Below the pieces are notes generated by a model. The model was not told the origin of the DNA and ran no database searches. It saw nothing but the letters and a program-made list of their open reading frames with translations. Made by a program: the position numbers and the translations under genes. A DNA stretch of 54,282 nt from Gammaproteobacteria bacterium TMED112 (GTDB taxonomy: Bacteria > Pseudomonadota > Gammaproteobacteria > Magnimaribacterales > TMED112), in contig NHFN02000016.1 of the NCBI GenBank assembly GCA_002170245.2, positions 1 through 54,282 on the forward strand. The letters are read 5' to 3'. Shown piece by piece: positions 16,438 through 24,263 of the stretch. The stretch's first letter is position 1. The number at the start of each line of letters is the position of its first letter.

Positions 16438-17489
16438 TCAATTAAATCGATAAGTATTTCTTCACTTCCTGCAGGAAGAGATACCAAAGTACCATCTTCT
16501 GATACGTGATAATTAGTAAAAATTTCGTCAACGCCTCGTAAAAACATTTGTTCGCTTGTTTGATTTCTGGGTGCAGGAATTAAGTGATAAAAAACCAATA
16601 AATCTACTTCTGATTTTTTGGCTATTTCGGCCACCTCTATTGTGTCTGCATGGTAATTTTTAATATCAAATAAAACTTTGGAAATAACATTATTCTCCAA
16701 TTCATCTGAAACTTTTATCATTCTATCAATTAAAGGTTTAGCTAATGCATCATGGAATAATACGTCAACTCCTTTTGAATACTCAACAACCACATCTAAT
16801 GCAATAGTGTCACCACTAATTACTATTGATCTATCTTTGAATTCAACTTTAAATCCATACGATGGGTCAACAGGAAAATGATCTACCTTGAAAGCTGTCA
16901 CCTTTGTATCTTCATTTTGAAAAATTACTTCACTGTCACCATCAAATTCAGTAACAACATATCCATAGGCTTCAATTGGTAATAATTCTGGACCATGATG
17001 CTCACTTCTATAATAAGCGTCAAGTTCGTAAGCTGAGGTAAAGCCTTGAATAGTTGATTTAGTCCCAATTGGTCCAAGCACAGTCAATGGTTCTTTTCTA
17101 CCTCCCAACCAAGTTTGGAACTGAACCTCTGGCACATCACTTATATGATCAGAGTGTAAATGGCTCAATATAACTGCTTCCAAATCAGAATAGTCTACTT
17201 GCCAATTTTGCAGATTAGCAGCACTGCCCTCACCTAAATCAAAGATAAATTTTGAGGACCCAGCTTGTACAAGTAAACATGTTTCAGCACGATTCGGGCT
17301 TGGTAAAGGGGCCCTAGATCCACAAACTGCAACCGACAATGCATCACTCATGAAAATCTCATCAGCTTTAAATAATTCTTTGACTGTATTTTCAAATAAC
17401 CTATTTTGAACGGTATGATTTTGCAGAAGCAAATAACCAACAAATAACAAAGTAAAAATAACTAGTGAAGTGTATTTTAGTATTTTCAT
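16434..17489 (-). CDS. Membrane-anchored MBL-fold metallo-hydrolase
   Basis: 351 residues with one N-terminal membrane helix or uncleaved signal (about 7-24). The metallo-beta-lactamase fold is marked by SHLHSDHISD (HxHxDH), IVISGDT, a following FHDAL and the late YHLIPAP histidine. The SRAPLPSPNRAETCLLVQAG opening matches the arylsulfatase/RNase-Z-like group of exported MBL enzymes. The substrate is unknown: a sulfate, phosphate or lactone ester are all possible. It is the last gene of an operon with an acyl-CoA dehydrogenase and a DUF1330 protein, starting inside the end of the latter (4-nt overlap). Confidence 0.82.
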   Translation of the reverse strand: MKILKYTSLVIFTLLFVGYLLLQNHTVQNRLFENTVKELFKADEIFMSDALSVAVCGSRAPLPSPNRAETCLLVQAGSSKFIFDLGEGSAANLQNWQVDYSDLEAVILSHLHSDHISDVPEVQFQTWLGGRKEPLTVLGPIGTKSTIQGFTSAYELDAYYRSEHHGPELLPIEAYGYVVTEFDGDSEVIFQNEDTKVTAFKVDHFPVDPSYGFKVEFKDRSIVISGDTIALDVVVEYSKGVDVLFHDALAKPLIDRMIKVSDELENNVISKVLFDIKNYHADTIEVAEIAKKSEVDLLVFYHLIPAPRNQTSEQMFLRGVDEIFTNYHVSEDGTLVSLPAGSEEILIDLID

Positions 17490-17887
17490 AAAATTTCAAT
17501 ATTAAGCTGACCCTCTAAGGCTGCTTCTCTATGAACGCTGCTTTTTAAATAGTCTGAGCTAGTTATCATTTTCAGCATAGATGCCCTATTGGGATATTCT
17601 GCAATAGCAACAAGATCCCAGAGTTCATCAATTTCACCGATCATTAGTCTTGAAACTGGACCACTAAATATTACTTTTGCTCCAACTTTTTTTAAATGTT
17701 CTTGCGTCTCTTGACCATAAAGCATGTATGCTTCAAGACCTGTCAGTTTAGTTTCTCGACCATCGGCGTATTCAGCATGTTTTTTTAATTTAATCAGATT
17801 GAGCATCTTAATCGGTCCAAGTTCAGGATTATCGTCAAAACCTTGTAATTGCTCATGACTTGGAAGAACTTTATTTTCAAATTTCAT
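17486..17887 (-). CDS. DUF1330-like small protein (ferredoxin-like fold)
   Basis: 133 residues, no signal peptide or membrane helix. The GPIKMLNLIKLKKHAEY opening, the central GAKVIFSGPV strand and WDLVAIAEYPNRASMLKMITSSDY are the landmarks of DUF1330-type dimeric alpha/beta-barrel proteins, a fold used for small enzymes and monooxygenase-like binding pockets. No catalytic residue can be named. Its start codon overlaps the acyl-CoA dehydrogenase stop by one base and its stop overlaps the MBL gene, so all three are probably co-translated and may serve one catabolic route. Confidence 0.75.
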   Translation of the reverse strand: MKFENKVLPSHEQLQGFDDNPELGPIKMLNLIKLKKHAEYADGRETKLTGLEAYMLYGQETQEHLKKVGAKVIFSGPVSRLMIGEIDELWDLVAIAEYPNRASMLKMITSSDYLKSSVHREAALEGQLNIEIL

Positions 17888-19101
17888 TAATTTTCTTGCA
17901 TCAATTTTGCTAATTCTAGTCTAGCTACGCTCCTTCTATGGACTTCATCAGGTCCATCTGCAAGTCTAAGAGTTCTCATGTGTGCGTACATGCTTGCAAG
18001 TGGAAAATCTTGGCTCACTCCAGCACCTCCGTGCATTTGAATAGCTCTGTCAATTACATTGCATGCCATAATTGGTGCAACTACTTTAATTTGTGCTATT
18101 TCACTCGCTGCAACTTTATTTCCGTATTTATCCATTTTTTGTGCAGCATCTAGAGTTAAAAGTCTAGCCTGATTAATTTCCATTCTTGAATCAGCTATTA
18201 CGTCAAAGTTACCTCCTAATCGAGCTAATTCTCTACCAAAAGCTTTCCTCTCCATGGAACGTTTACACATTAATTCAAAAGCAACTTCAGATGCTCCAAT
18301 AGCTCTCATACAATGATGGATTCTTCCAGGACCTAACCTTCCTTGTGCTATTTCAAAACCTCTGCCCTCACCTAAAATTACATTTTCATACGGGACTTTA
18401 ACATTATCGAATTTCATATGAGCATGACCATGGGGAGCATCATCGTAACCAAAAACATGCATCATTCTTTTTACTTCTACACCAGGCGTATCCATAGGAA
18501 TTAGAATCATTGAATGTCTCTGATGCCTCTCACTTTCAGGATTTGTGACACACATAAAGATAATAATCTTACAGCGTGGGTCTCCCGCTCCGGATGTCCA
18601 CCATTTTTCACCATTAATAATCCATTGCCCATCAACTAATTCCGCTGTTGCTTCCATGTTTGTTGCATCTGATGATGCAACTTGTGGTTCTGTCATACCA
18701 AATGCAGAACGAATCTCTCCATTCAATAAAGGTTTAAGCCATTCATCTTGCTGTTCTTTAGAACCATAACGAACAAGTACTTCCATATTTCCTGTATCTG
18801 GTGCACTACAATTCATAGCCTCTGATGCAAAATGTGTCCTACCCATAGCTTCTGCAAGGTGTGCATATTCATAATTAGAGAGGCCAGCGCCGTAATCACT
18901 ATCAGGTAAAAACAAATTCCATAAACCTCTGTTTCGAGCTTCTTTCTTTAGAGCTTCAACTTCTGGATATGGTTCCCATCTTCTTTCAACTGAAATATCT
19001 TGTTTGAGAATTTCCATTTCAACAGGTTCAACAACTTCCTTAATAAAGCTTTTTACTTTTGGTAAATAAAAATCAATCTTTTCTGTGCTATCAAATTTCA
19101 T
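17887..19101 (-). CDS. Acyl-CoA dehydrogenase (ACAD10/11-like)
   Basis: 404 residues in the standard acyl-CoA dehydrogenase order: helical N-terminal domain, beta domain with [16 protein letters not shown] and the flavin-contact [10 protein letters not shown], then a C-terminal helical domain with [23 protein letters not shown] and [20 protein letters not shown], ending [11 protein letters not shown]. These sequences fit the FadE-like/ACAD11 branch, which desaturates medium to long or modified acyl-CoAs. It is the first gene of a three-gene operon and is divergent from the LysR gene, so that regulator may control it. Confidence 0.9.
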   Translation of the reverse strand: MKFDSTEKIDFYLPKVKSFIKEVVEPVEMEILKQDISVERRWEPYPEVEALKKEARNRGLWNLFLPDSDYGAGLSNYEYAHLAEAMGRTHFASEAMNCSAPDTGNMEVLVRYGSKEQQDEWLKPLLNGEIRSAFGMTEPQVASSDATNMEATAELVDGQWIINGEKWWTSGAGDPRCKIIIFMCVTNPESERHQRHSMILIPMDTPGVEVKRMMHVFGYDDAPHGHAHMKFDNVKVPYENVILGEGRGFEIAQGRLGPGRIHHCMRAIGASEVAFELMCKRSMERKAFGRELARLGGNFDVIADSRMEINQARLLTLDAAQKMDKYGNKVAASEIAQIKVVAPIMACNVIDRAIQMHGGAGVSQDFPLASMYAHMRTLRLADGPDEVHRRSVARLELAKLMQEN

Positions 19102-19116
19102 AATAGAGGCTTCTAA

Positions 19117-19131
19117 AATACTATAAGTATT
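19117..19131. promoter_or_regulatory. Inverted repeat between acyl-CoA dehydrogenase and LysR genes
   Basis: AATACT-ATA-AGTATT is a perfect 6-bp inverted repeat with a 3-nt spacer. It sits 16 nt upstream of the acyl-CoA dehydrogenase start (19101) and 35 nt before the LysR start (19166). A 15-bp dyad in a divergent LysR promoter is the usual kind of LysR-type binding site, although this one does not keep the T-N11-A core exactly. Confidence 0.45.
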
Positions 19132-19165
19132 ATTTATAATAGTGTTCTATAATTATAATCCATTT

Positions 19166-20077
19166 ATGAAATTAAATAATCTTGATTTAAATCTTCTTGT
19201 TGTTTTCAACGCAATCTATACAGAAGGAAGCCTGACAAAGGCAGGTGAAATTGTTGGCATAACTCAACCTGCAGTTAGCAGTGCATTATCAAAGCTGAGA
19301 GATTATTTTGATGATCAATTGTTTATTCGTGTTGGGCAAGGCGTTCAGCCAACAGCTAAAACAGAAAATATCATTATTCATGTTCGAGAAGCCCTATCAA
19401 TTCTACAAAAAAGCTTAGAAACTCCAGATGCATTTGACCCAGTGGAGTCAAGCAGAACATTCAAACTTTCATTAAACGATATTAGTGAGGGAAGAGTCTT
19501 ACCAATTCTTATGGATAAAGTTCACAAGCAAGCCCCCAAGGTTAGCCTTAGTAGCTACTATACTCGAAGAGAAGATCTGCAACATGCATTAGCTGCAAAT
19601 GAAATATGCTTTGCAGTTGATCCATTCCCTCCATCTGATTCAGAAATCAAGAAAGAGTTAATTTTTGAAGATGAATTCGTATGCGGCTTTCGAAAAGATC
19701 ATGATCTATCTAAAGTAAAAAATCTCTCAATTGAGCAATATCTCGATTTAGATCACATCCATATATCAGGAAGAAAAAGAGGAGGTGCGCTAGTTGATAA
19801 TGCTCTTGCTAAGTTGCAATTAGACAGAAAGGTGATTTTAAGAGCACAGCATTATCTAATAACACCTGAAATCCTTAACAGTACTGATATGGTTTTAACG
19901 TGTACGAAATCCTTCGCAAACAAGCATGATCTAACATATAAAACTTTACCTTTTGAAGTTGCTCCATCACAATTTTTCTTAGCATGGCATACTACAAATG
20001 ATAAAGATCCTGGATGTATGTGGCTGAGAGAGTTAATAAAGGATTCCTTTACTGAAGCAAAGTCAAGATGGCATTAA
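19166..20077 (+). CDS. LysR-family transcriptional regulator
   Basis: The N-terminal winged helix-turn-helix is clear: LDLNLLVVFNAIYTEGSLTK, then AGEIVGITQPAVSSALSKLR and the wing DDQLFIRVGQGVQPT. The C-terminal half is a periplasmic-binding-protein-like effector domain of the NodD/NahR type. I start at ATG 19166 (MKLNNLDLNL), about 303 residues; the longer GTG start at 19142 would add eight residues not seen in the family. It reads away from the acyl-CoA dehydrogenase operon and toward putA, 47 nt downstream. Either could be its target; the dyad at 19117-19131 favours the former. Confidence 0.88.
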   Translation: MKLNNLDLNLLVVFNAIYTEGSLTKAGEIVGITQPAVSSALSKLRDYFDDQLFIRVGQGVQPTAKTENIIIHVREALSILQKSLETPDAFDPVESSRTFKLSLNDISEGRVLPILMDKVHKQAPKVSLSSYYTRREDLQHALAANEICFAVDPFPPSDSEIKKELIFEDEFVCGFRKDHDLSKVKNLSIEQYLDLDHIHISGRKRGGALVDNALAKLQLDRKVILRAQHYLITPEILNSTDMVLTCTKSFANKHDLTYKTLPFEVAPSQFFLAWHTTNDKDPGCMWLRELIKDSFTEAKSRWH

Positions 20078-20124
20078 ATGGCCATTCTAAAAATACTGAA
20101 TAAAAGTTAAAATACTCAAACAAA

Positions 20125-23100
20125 ATGAGTACAGAATTCTATTTCAAAGACCTACAACAATTAAAATATCGAGATGAAACAAGTCTTGTTTCCAGTCTCA
20201 TACAGAGTAATGACTGGATAAATGAAAGAGTAATTTCACAAAACGCTGAAGAAATAGTAAAAAAATGTAGGCAAGACAGAAATAAGACAAGATTGGATAA
20301 TTTTTTTCTTGAATATGGTTTGAGTAATCAAGAAGGTGTCGCTTTGATGTGTCTGGCGGAGTCGCTTCTTAGAATACCAGACAATGCTACGTGTGATGAA
20401 ATCATTGAAGAAAAAATAGGTGGAAAAAAATGGCTCTCTCACTTTAATAGCTCTCCATCTCTATTCGTAAATGCAACAACATTTGGTCTATTTTTAGCTG
20501 AACAGGTGGTTGATTTAGATAAAAATATAAGCGCTAATCCAATTAGTTGGTTCCAAGGGTTAACTTCAAGACTAGGTGATCCAGTTCTTAGAGAAGCTAT
20601 AAAAAAAGGCATGGAAATATTAAGTGAAGAATTTGTATCAGGCATAGATATTGACGACGCATTAAATAAATTTGATCATCCTAAAATTCCATGCTCATTT
20701 GATATGTTAGGAGAAGCTGCAAGGACAAAATCAGACGTGGATTTCTTCTTTAGTGCATATGAAGATGCAATTAGAAAAGTTGGTGAAAAGAATGCATTGC
20801 TTTCAAAATCTTTTCATGAAATCTCAATAAAACTTTCTGCAATTCATCCAAGATATGAAGCTACTAAAAAAGAAAGAGTAATGGGCGAACTTTTAGAGAG
20901 AGTTTACCAGCTATGCGTTCAGTCAGCTGCACATAATATTGCTTTAACTATTGATGCTGAGGAACAAGATAGGTTGGAGTTAAGCCTGCATTTAATTGAA
21001 AATCTTGCTAAGCGTAAAGATTTAAGAGATTGGGGCGGTCTAGGCTTAGCAATCCAGGCTTATGGTAAAAGAGCTCCAGTAGTAGTCAAATTTATAGACG
21101 AGCTCGGAGCAAATAGAAACGGCATGATGATGAGATTAGTTAAGGGAGCTTATTGGGACCAAGAAGTGAAAATACATCAAGTTAAGGGTGCTGCAGATTT
21201 GCCAGTATTCACTTCGAAATCTTTCACAGACTTGAATTACCTCTCAACTGCAAAAATAATTTCTAAAACAAAAAATTTGCGGCCATATTTTGCTACGCAT
21301 AATGCACATACCATTGCTGGAATTATGCATCTCTATCAAGGCAGAGAGGATCAATTTGAATTTCAGAGAATATTTGGGATGGGTGATCTCACCTATAGAA
21401 ACGCTAAAAAAGTTTATTCAGATTTTCCATTAACAAGAGTGTACGCACCAGTTGGATCAAAAAAAGAATTACTACCCTACCTGGTTAGAAGGCTCTTAGA
21501 GAATGGGGCTAACAGTTCTTTCGTAAATAAATACCTATCCAAAGATATCCCAGTAAAAGAAGTTGTAAAAAATCCAATAGAGATCGCCAACAAAAACCTT
21601 TCAGGCAAAAATTTCTTAAAACAGGTTCCAAGACCCAACAAAATTTTCTCTGACAGAGAAAATTCGCAAGGTTTTGATTTTGGAGACTTAATAAGTATTG
21701 AAAATTTAACAAAAAATATAGCTGCTAATCATAAAAATGATTTTTATGCTTGCTCAATAATTAATGGTGAAGAGGTAATTGATAAATATGAAGATAAGTT
21801 TTCTCCTTTTAATCAATCCAAAATGATTGGAAGAGTTTCTTACCTTTCAAAGGATAATCTCAGCAAAATAAATCTAAAAAATTGTGATGAATGGAGGAAT
21901 TCATCAGTTGAAAATAGAATAGAGGTTTTGAAAAAAGCTGCTCAATTATTTCAAGAAAATTCAGACTTATTTTATAAACTATTAATTAATGAAGCAGGTA
22001 AAAGTTTAAAAGATTGTGATGCTGAAATAAGAGAATCAATAGATTTCATTAATTATTACTGTTTGCAAGCATCTAAAATTTTTAAACCAGAAGAACTGGA
22101 AAGCCCCTCTGGGGAAAGAAACTTTTTATCGATAGCTCCGAAGGGTAATTTCCTATGTATAAGCCCTTGGAATTTCCCTATGGCAATATTTATTGGACAA
22201 ATTGCTGCTGCTTTAGTAACAGGAAATAAAGTTTTAGCAAAACCTGCAGAAGATACGTCTTTGATTGCATTTCAAATAGTGAAAACTTTTTATAAAGCTG
22301 GTGTGCCTGAATCAGTATTGCAATTAATTATTGGTGGAAAGGATGTTGGGAATGAATTAACAAAATTAAGTGACTTGAATGGCGTGGCATTTACTGGATC
22401 AACTTCTGCTGCCAAGTCTATAAACCTAAATCTAGCCAAATCTGAAGGACCAATTAAAACTCTTATTGCGGAGACTGGGGGACAAAATGCCATGTTTGTA
22501 GATTCATCTGCACTAAAAGAGCAAGTCATAGATGATGTAATAAGGTCGGCCTTCTACAGTTCAGGTCAAAGATGCAGTGCGTTGAGAGTCATTTTTGTTC
22601 AAGAAGATGTTGCTCAAGAGTACTGGAATTATTTAAAGGAGGCTATGCAAGAAATCCAAATTGGAGATCCACAAAAACCATGTACAGATATTGGACCAAT
22701 TATTAACAAAACTTCGTTATCAAAGTTACAGGATCACGTTGCTAAATTAAAAAAACTTGGTAAAGAGTTTATTGAAACTGAAGGAAGTTTAGATAATCAT
22801 TCATTTTTAATGAATCCAATAGCTTTCAAGATTGATTCTATTAAAGAAATTGATGGAGAAAAATTTGGTCCAATTTTGCATTTTATAAGTTACCAGCCTT
22901 CAGAACTTGATAAATTAATTGAGGAAATTAATGCGACAGGTTTCGGGTTAACAATGGGTGTACATTCAAGGATTCTTGATAAAGCAAAACAAATTTTTGC
23001 CAAAGCGAATGTAGGAAACTTTTACCTTAACAGGGATATTGTTGGTGCAGTTGTTGGTGTTCAGCCATTTGGTGGTCAAGGTTTGAGTGGAACAGGACCT

Positions 23101-23211
23101 AAAGCTGGTGGACCAAACTATCTTCAGAGCTTTGTTACCGAAAAGACTTTCACTGACAATGTTATGGCAACAGGTGGTAATATAGACTTATTAACTAAAA
23201 ATAATGAGTAA
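20125..23211 (+). CDS. putA: Bifunctional proline dehydrogenase / P5C dehydrogenase
   Basis: 1028 residues converting proline to glutamate in two steps. Proline dehydrogenase barrel, about 165-480: LTIDAEEQDRLELSL, LVKGAYWDQEVK, FATHNAHTIAGIM and the flavin-end YAPVGSKKELLPYLVRRLLENGANSSF. Aldehyde dehydrogenase half, about 530-1010: ISPWNFPMAIF, ETGGQNAMFVDSSA, catalytic Cys at about 817 in SGQRCSALR, and QPFGGQGLSGTGPKAGG. The first residues (MSTEFYFKDLQQ) contain no ribbon-helix-helix, so this is the non-repressor form of PutA. The stop overlaps the next start by one base (TAATG). No proline permease (PutP) gene is nearby. Confidence 0.96.
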   Translation: MSTEFYFKDLQQLKYRDETSLVSSLIQSNDWINERVISQNAEEIVKKCRQDRNKTRLDNFFLEYGLSNQEGVALMCLAESLLRIPDNATCDEIIEEKIGGKKWLSHFNSSPSLFVNATTFGLFLAEQVVDLDKNISANPISWFQGLTSRLGDPVLREAIKKGMEILSEEFVSGIDIDDALNKFDHPKIPCSFDMLGEAARTKSDVDFFFSAYEDAIRKVGEKNALLSKSFHEISIKLSAIHPRYEATKKERVMGELLERVYQLCVQSAAHNIALTIDAEEQDRLELSLHLIENLAKRKDLRDWGGLGLAIQAYGKRAPVVVKFIDELGANRNGMMMRLVKGAYWDQEVKIHQVKGAADLPVFTSKSFTDLNYLSTAKIISKTKNLRPYFATHNAHTIAGIMHLYQGREDQFEFQRIFGMGDLTYRNAKKVYSDFPLTRVYAPVGSKKELLPYLVRRLLENGANSSFVNKYLSKDIPVKEVVKNPIEIANKNLSGKNFLKQVPRPNKIFSDRENSQGFDFGDLISIENLTKNIAANHKNDFYACSIINGEEVIDKYEDKFSPFNQSKMIGRVSYLSKDNLSKINLKNCDEWRNSSVENRIEVLKKAAQLFQENSDLFYKLLINEAGKSLKDCDAEIRESIDFINYYCLQASKIFKPEELESPSGERNFLSIAPKGNFLCISPWNFPMAIFIGQIAAALVTGNKVLAKPAEDTSLIAFQIVKTFYKAGVPESVLQLIIGGKDVGNELTKLSDLNGVAFTGSTSAAKSINLNLAKSEGPIKTLIAETGGQNAMFVDSSALKEQVIDDVIRSAFYSSGQRCSALRVIFVQEDVAQEYWNYLKEAMQEIQIGDPQKPCTDIGPIINKTSLSKLQDHVAKLKKLGKEFIETEGSLDNHSFLMNPIAFKIDSIKEIDGEKFGPILHFISYQPSELDKLIEEINATGFGLTMGVHSRILDKAKQIFAKANVGNFYLNRDIVGAVVGVQPFGGQGLSGTGPKAGGPNYLQSFVTEKTFTDNVMATGGNIDLLTKNNE

Positions 23212-23597
23212 TGCTTAATAAAATTTTTTTACTGTTCACTGCACTAATGTATGGCTGGCTAGGTGGTTGGGCTCTATTTGATCCAGCCTCATATGTTGAT
23301 GATGTTGGTTTGAGCATAACTTCAAATCTTGGTTCTGCCGAAATTAGATCTGTCTATGGAGGCATTAATTTTTTAGTTGGTCTTTCCGCATTTTATGCAT
23401 TATTAAAACCACAGCATGAAGAAATATTTTTTCAAATATTACTTTTTTTAATTACAGGGATTCTTCTAGGCAGAATTATTACTCTAATTTACGGCGAATT
23501 TACATCTGCATTCTTGGTCGGTTTTACTGCTTTTGAAGTTGTTTATTTCCTATTTTTGGTCGTCACTTTAAAAAGAATGAAAAGGAAAATTTTTTAA
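23211..23597 (+). CDS. DUF4345-like small membrane protein
   Basis: 128 residues with four predicted helices. The opening LNKIFLLFTALMYGWLGGWALFDP and the central EIRSVYGGINFLVGLSAFYAL are typical of the DUF4345 group, whose function is unknown. It is locked to putA by a one-base stop/start overlap and to the next gene by another. Proline dehydrogenase reduces ubiquinone at the membrane, so a membrane docking role is conceivable, but this is speculation. A distant cousin of the same type is encoded at 31482-31847. Confidence 0.7.
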   Translation: MLNKIFLLFTALMYGWLGGWALFDPASYVDDVGLSITSNLGSAEIRSVYGGINFLVGLSAFYALLKPQHEEIFFQILLFLITGILLGRIITLIYGEFTSAFLVGFTAFEVVYFLFLVVTLKRMKRKIF

Positions 23598-23854
23598 TGC
23601 CTGATGGGATTGTTTATGGCCTTATTGATAATGGCGTACTAGCTTTTGCTACTGTTCTAGGCATAGACATTGACAAATATTTTAAAGGTTCTGGTGTCAA
23701 TGGAGCTTTATATGGTGCTTTGATAGGCAACTCTTTATCGGATTTTCTAGGTGCAATAGTAGATTTCCCTCTAATGCTTGCTTTAAATATCACCTTTGGG
23801 TGTTTACTTGTTATCCCAATAGTCTGGTTTATCCTTCTCTTTAAGAAGAGCTAG
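23597..23854 (+). CDS. Small glycine-zipper membrane protein, unknown function
   Basis: 85 residues with two hydrophobic segments (about 35-55 and 58-80). The first contains glycines in zipper spacing (GVNGALYGALIGNSL, then LGAIVD), a pattern that promotes tight helix packing or oligomers. I do not recognise the family. The start is fixed by a TAATG overlap with the previous gene; it is the third gene of the putA run, and its 3' end overlaps the convergent rhodanese-like gene by 14 nt. It is probably real: the frame is open throughout, the codon use is even and the residue pattern is protein-like. Confidence 0.6.
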   Translation: MPDGIVYGLIDNGVLAFATVLGIDIDKYFKGSGVNGALYGALIGNSLSDFLGAIVDFPLMLALNITFGCLLVIPIVWFILLFKKS

Positions 23855-24263
23855 ATCTTATTGATACTAACAATGATCTTAAATGATTTAAGTCATAACC
23901 TGCTTCAGCTGCCATTTTGATAGTTTCGTCGACGTTTTCTTTAAACACATTTGCACAGGCCCAAAGATTTATGCATCTAGTGCCTGTTCTGCAATAAGCT
24001 AAAGTTTTATGATTTTTATCAAGAATTTTTTTTGTTTCAAATATTAATTCAGATTGCAGGTCACCAGGAATCATAGGTAAATTTATAAATGTTAAACCCA
24101 TTGACTCACAACGCTTCTGAATTAGTTCAAAATCAGTCTGAGTTTCTTCTTCGCCATTTGGTCTGTTACAAACTATTAGACTAAACCCCTCTTTATCAAA
24201 AAGATCTATGTCTTCTTCACTTATTTGTGATGAAACATAATAATTGTCTGATACTTTTTTCAT
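23841..24263 (-). CDS. TIGR01244/DUF442 sulfurtransferase- or phosphatase-like protein
   Basis: 140 residues of the beta-lactamase-hydrolase-like (Blh, DUF442) domain, a small phosphatase/rhodanese-type fold. VSSQISEEDIDLF opens the domain, FSLIVCNRPNGEEETQ follows, and the active loop AYCRTGTRCINLWA supplies CRTGTR, which matches the six-residue CRxGxR loop of rhodaneses more than the longer PTP loop. In other bacteria this domain accompanies sulfide or thiol oxidation genes. Here it overlaps the indolepyruvate oxidoreductase gene by 4 nt and is therefore probably co-translated with it; why is unclear. Confidence 0.82.
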   Translation of the reverse strand: MKKVSDNYYVSSQISEEDIDLFDKEGFSLIVCNRPNGEEETQTDFELIQKRCESMGLTFINLPMIPGDLQSELIFETKKILDKNHKTLAYCRTGTRCINLWACANVFKENVDETIKMAAEAGYDLNHLRSLLVSIRSSSS

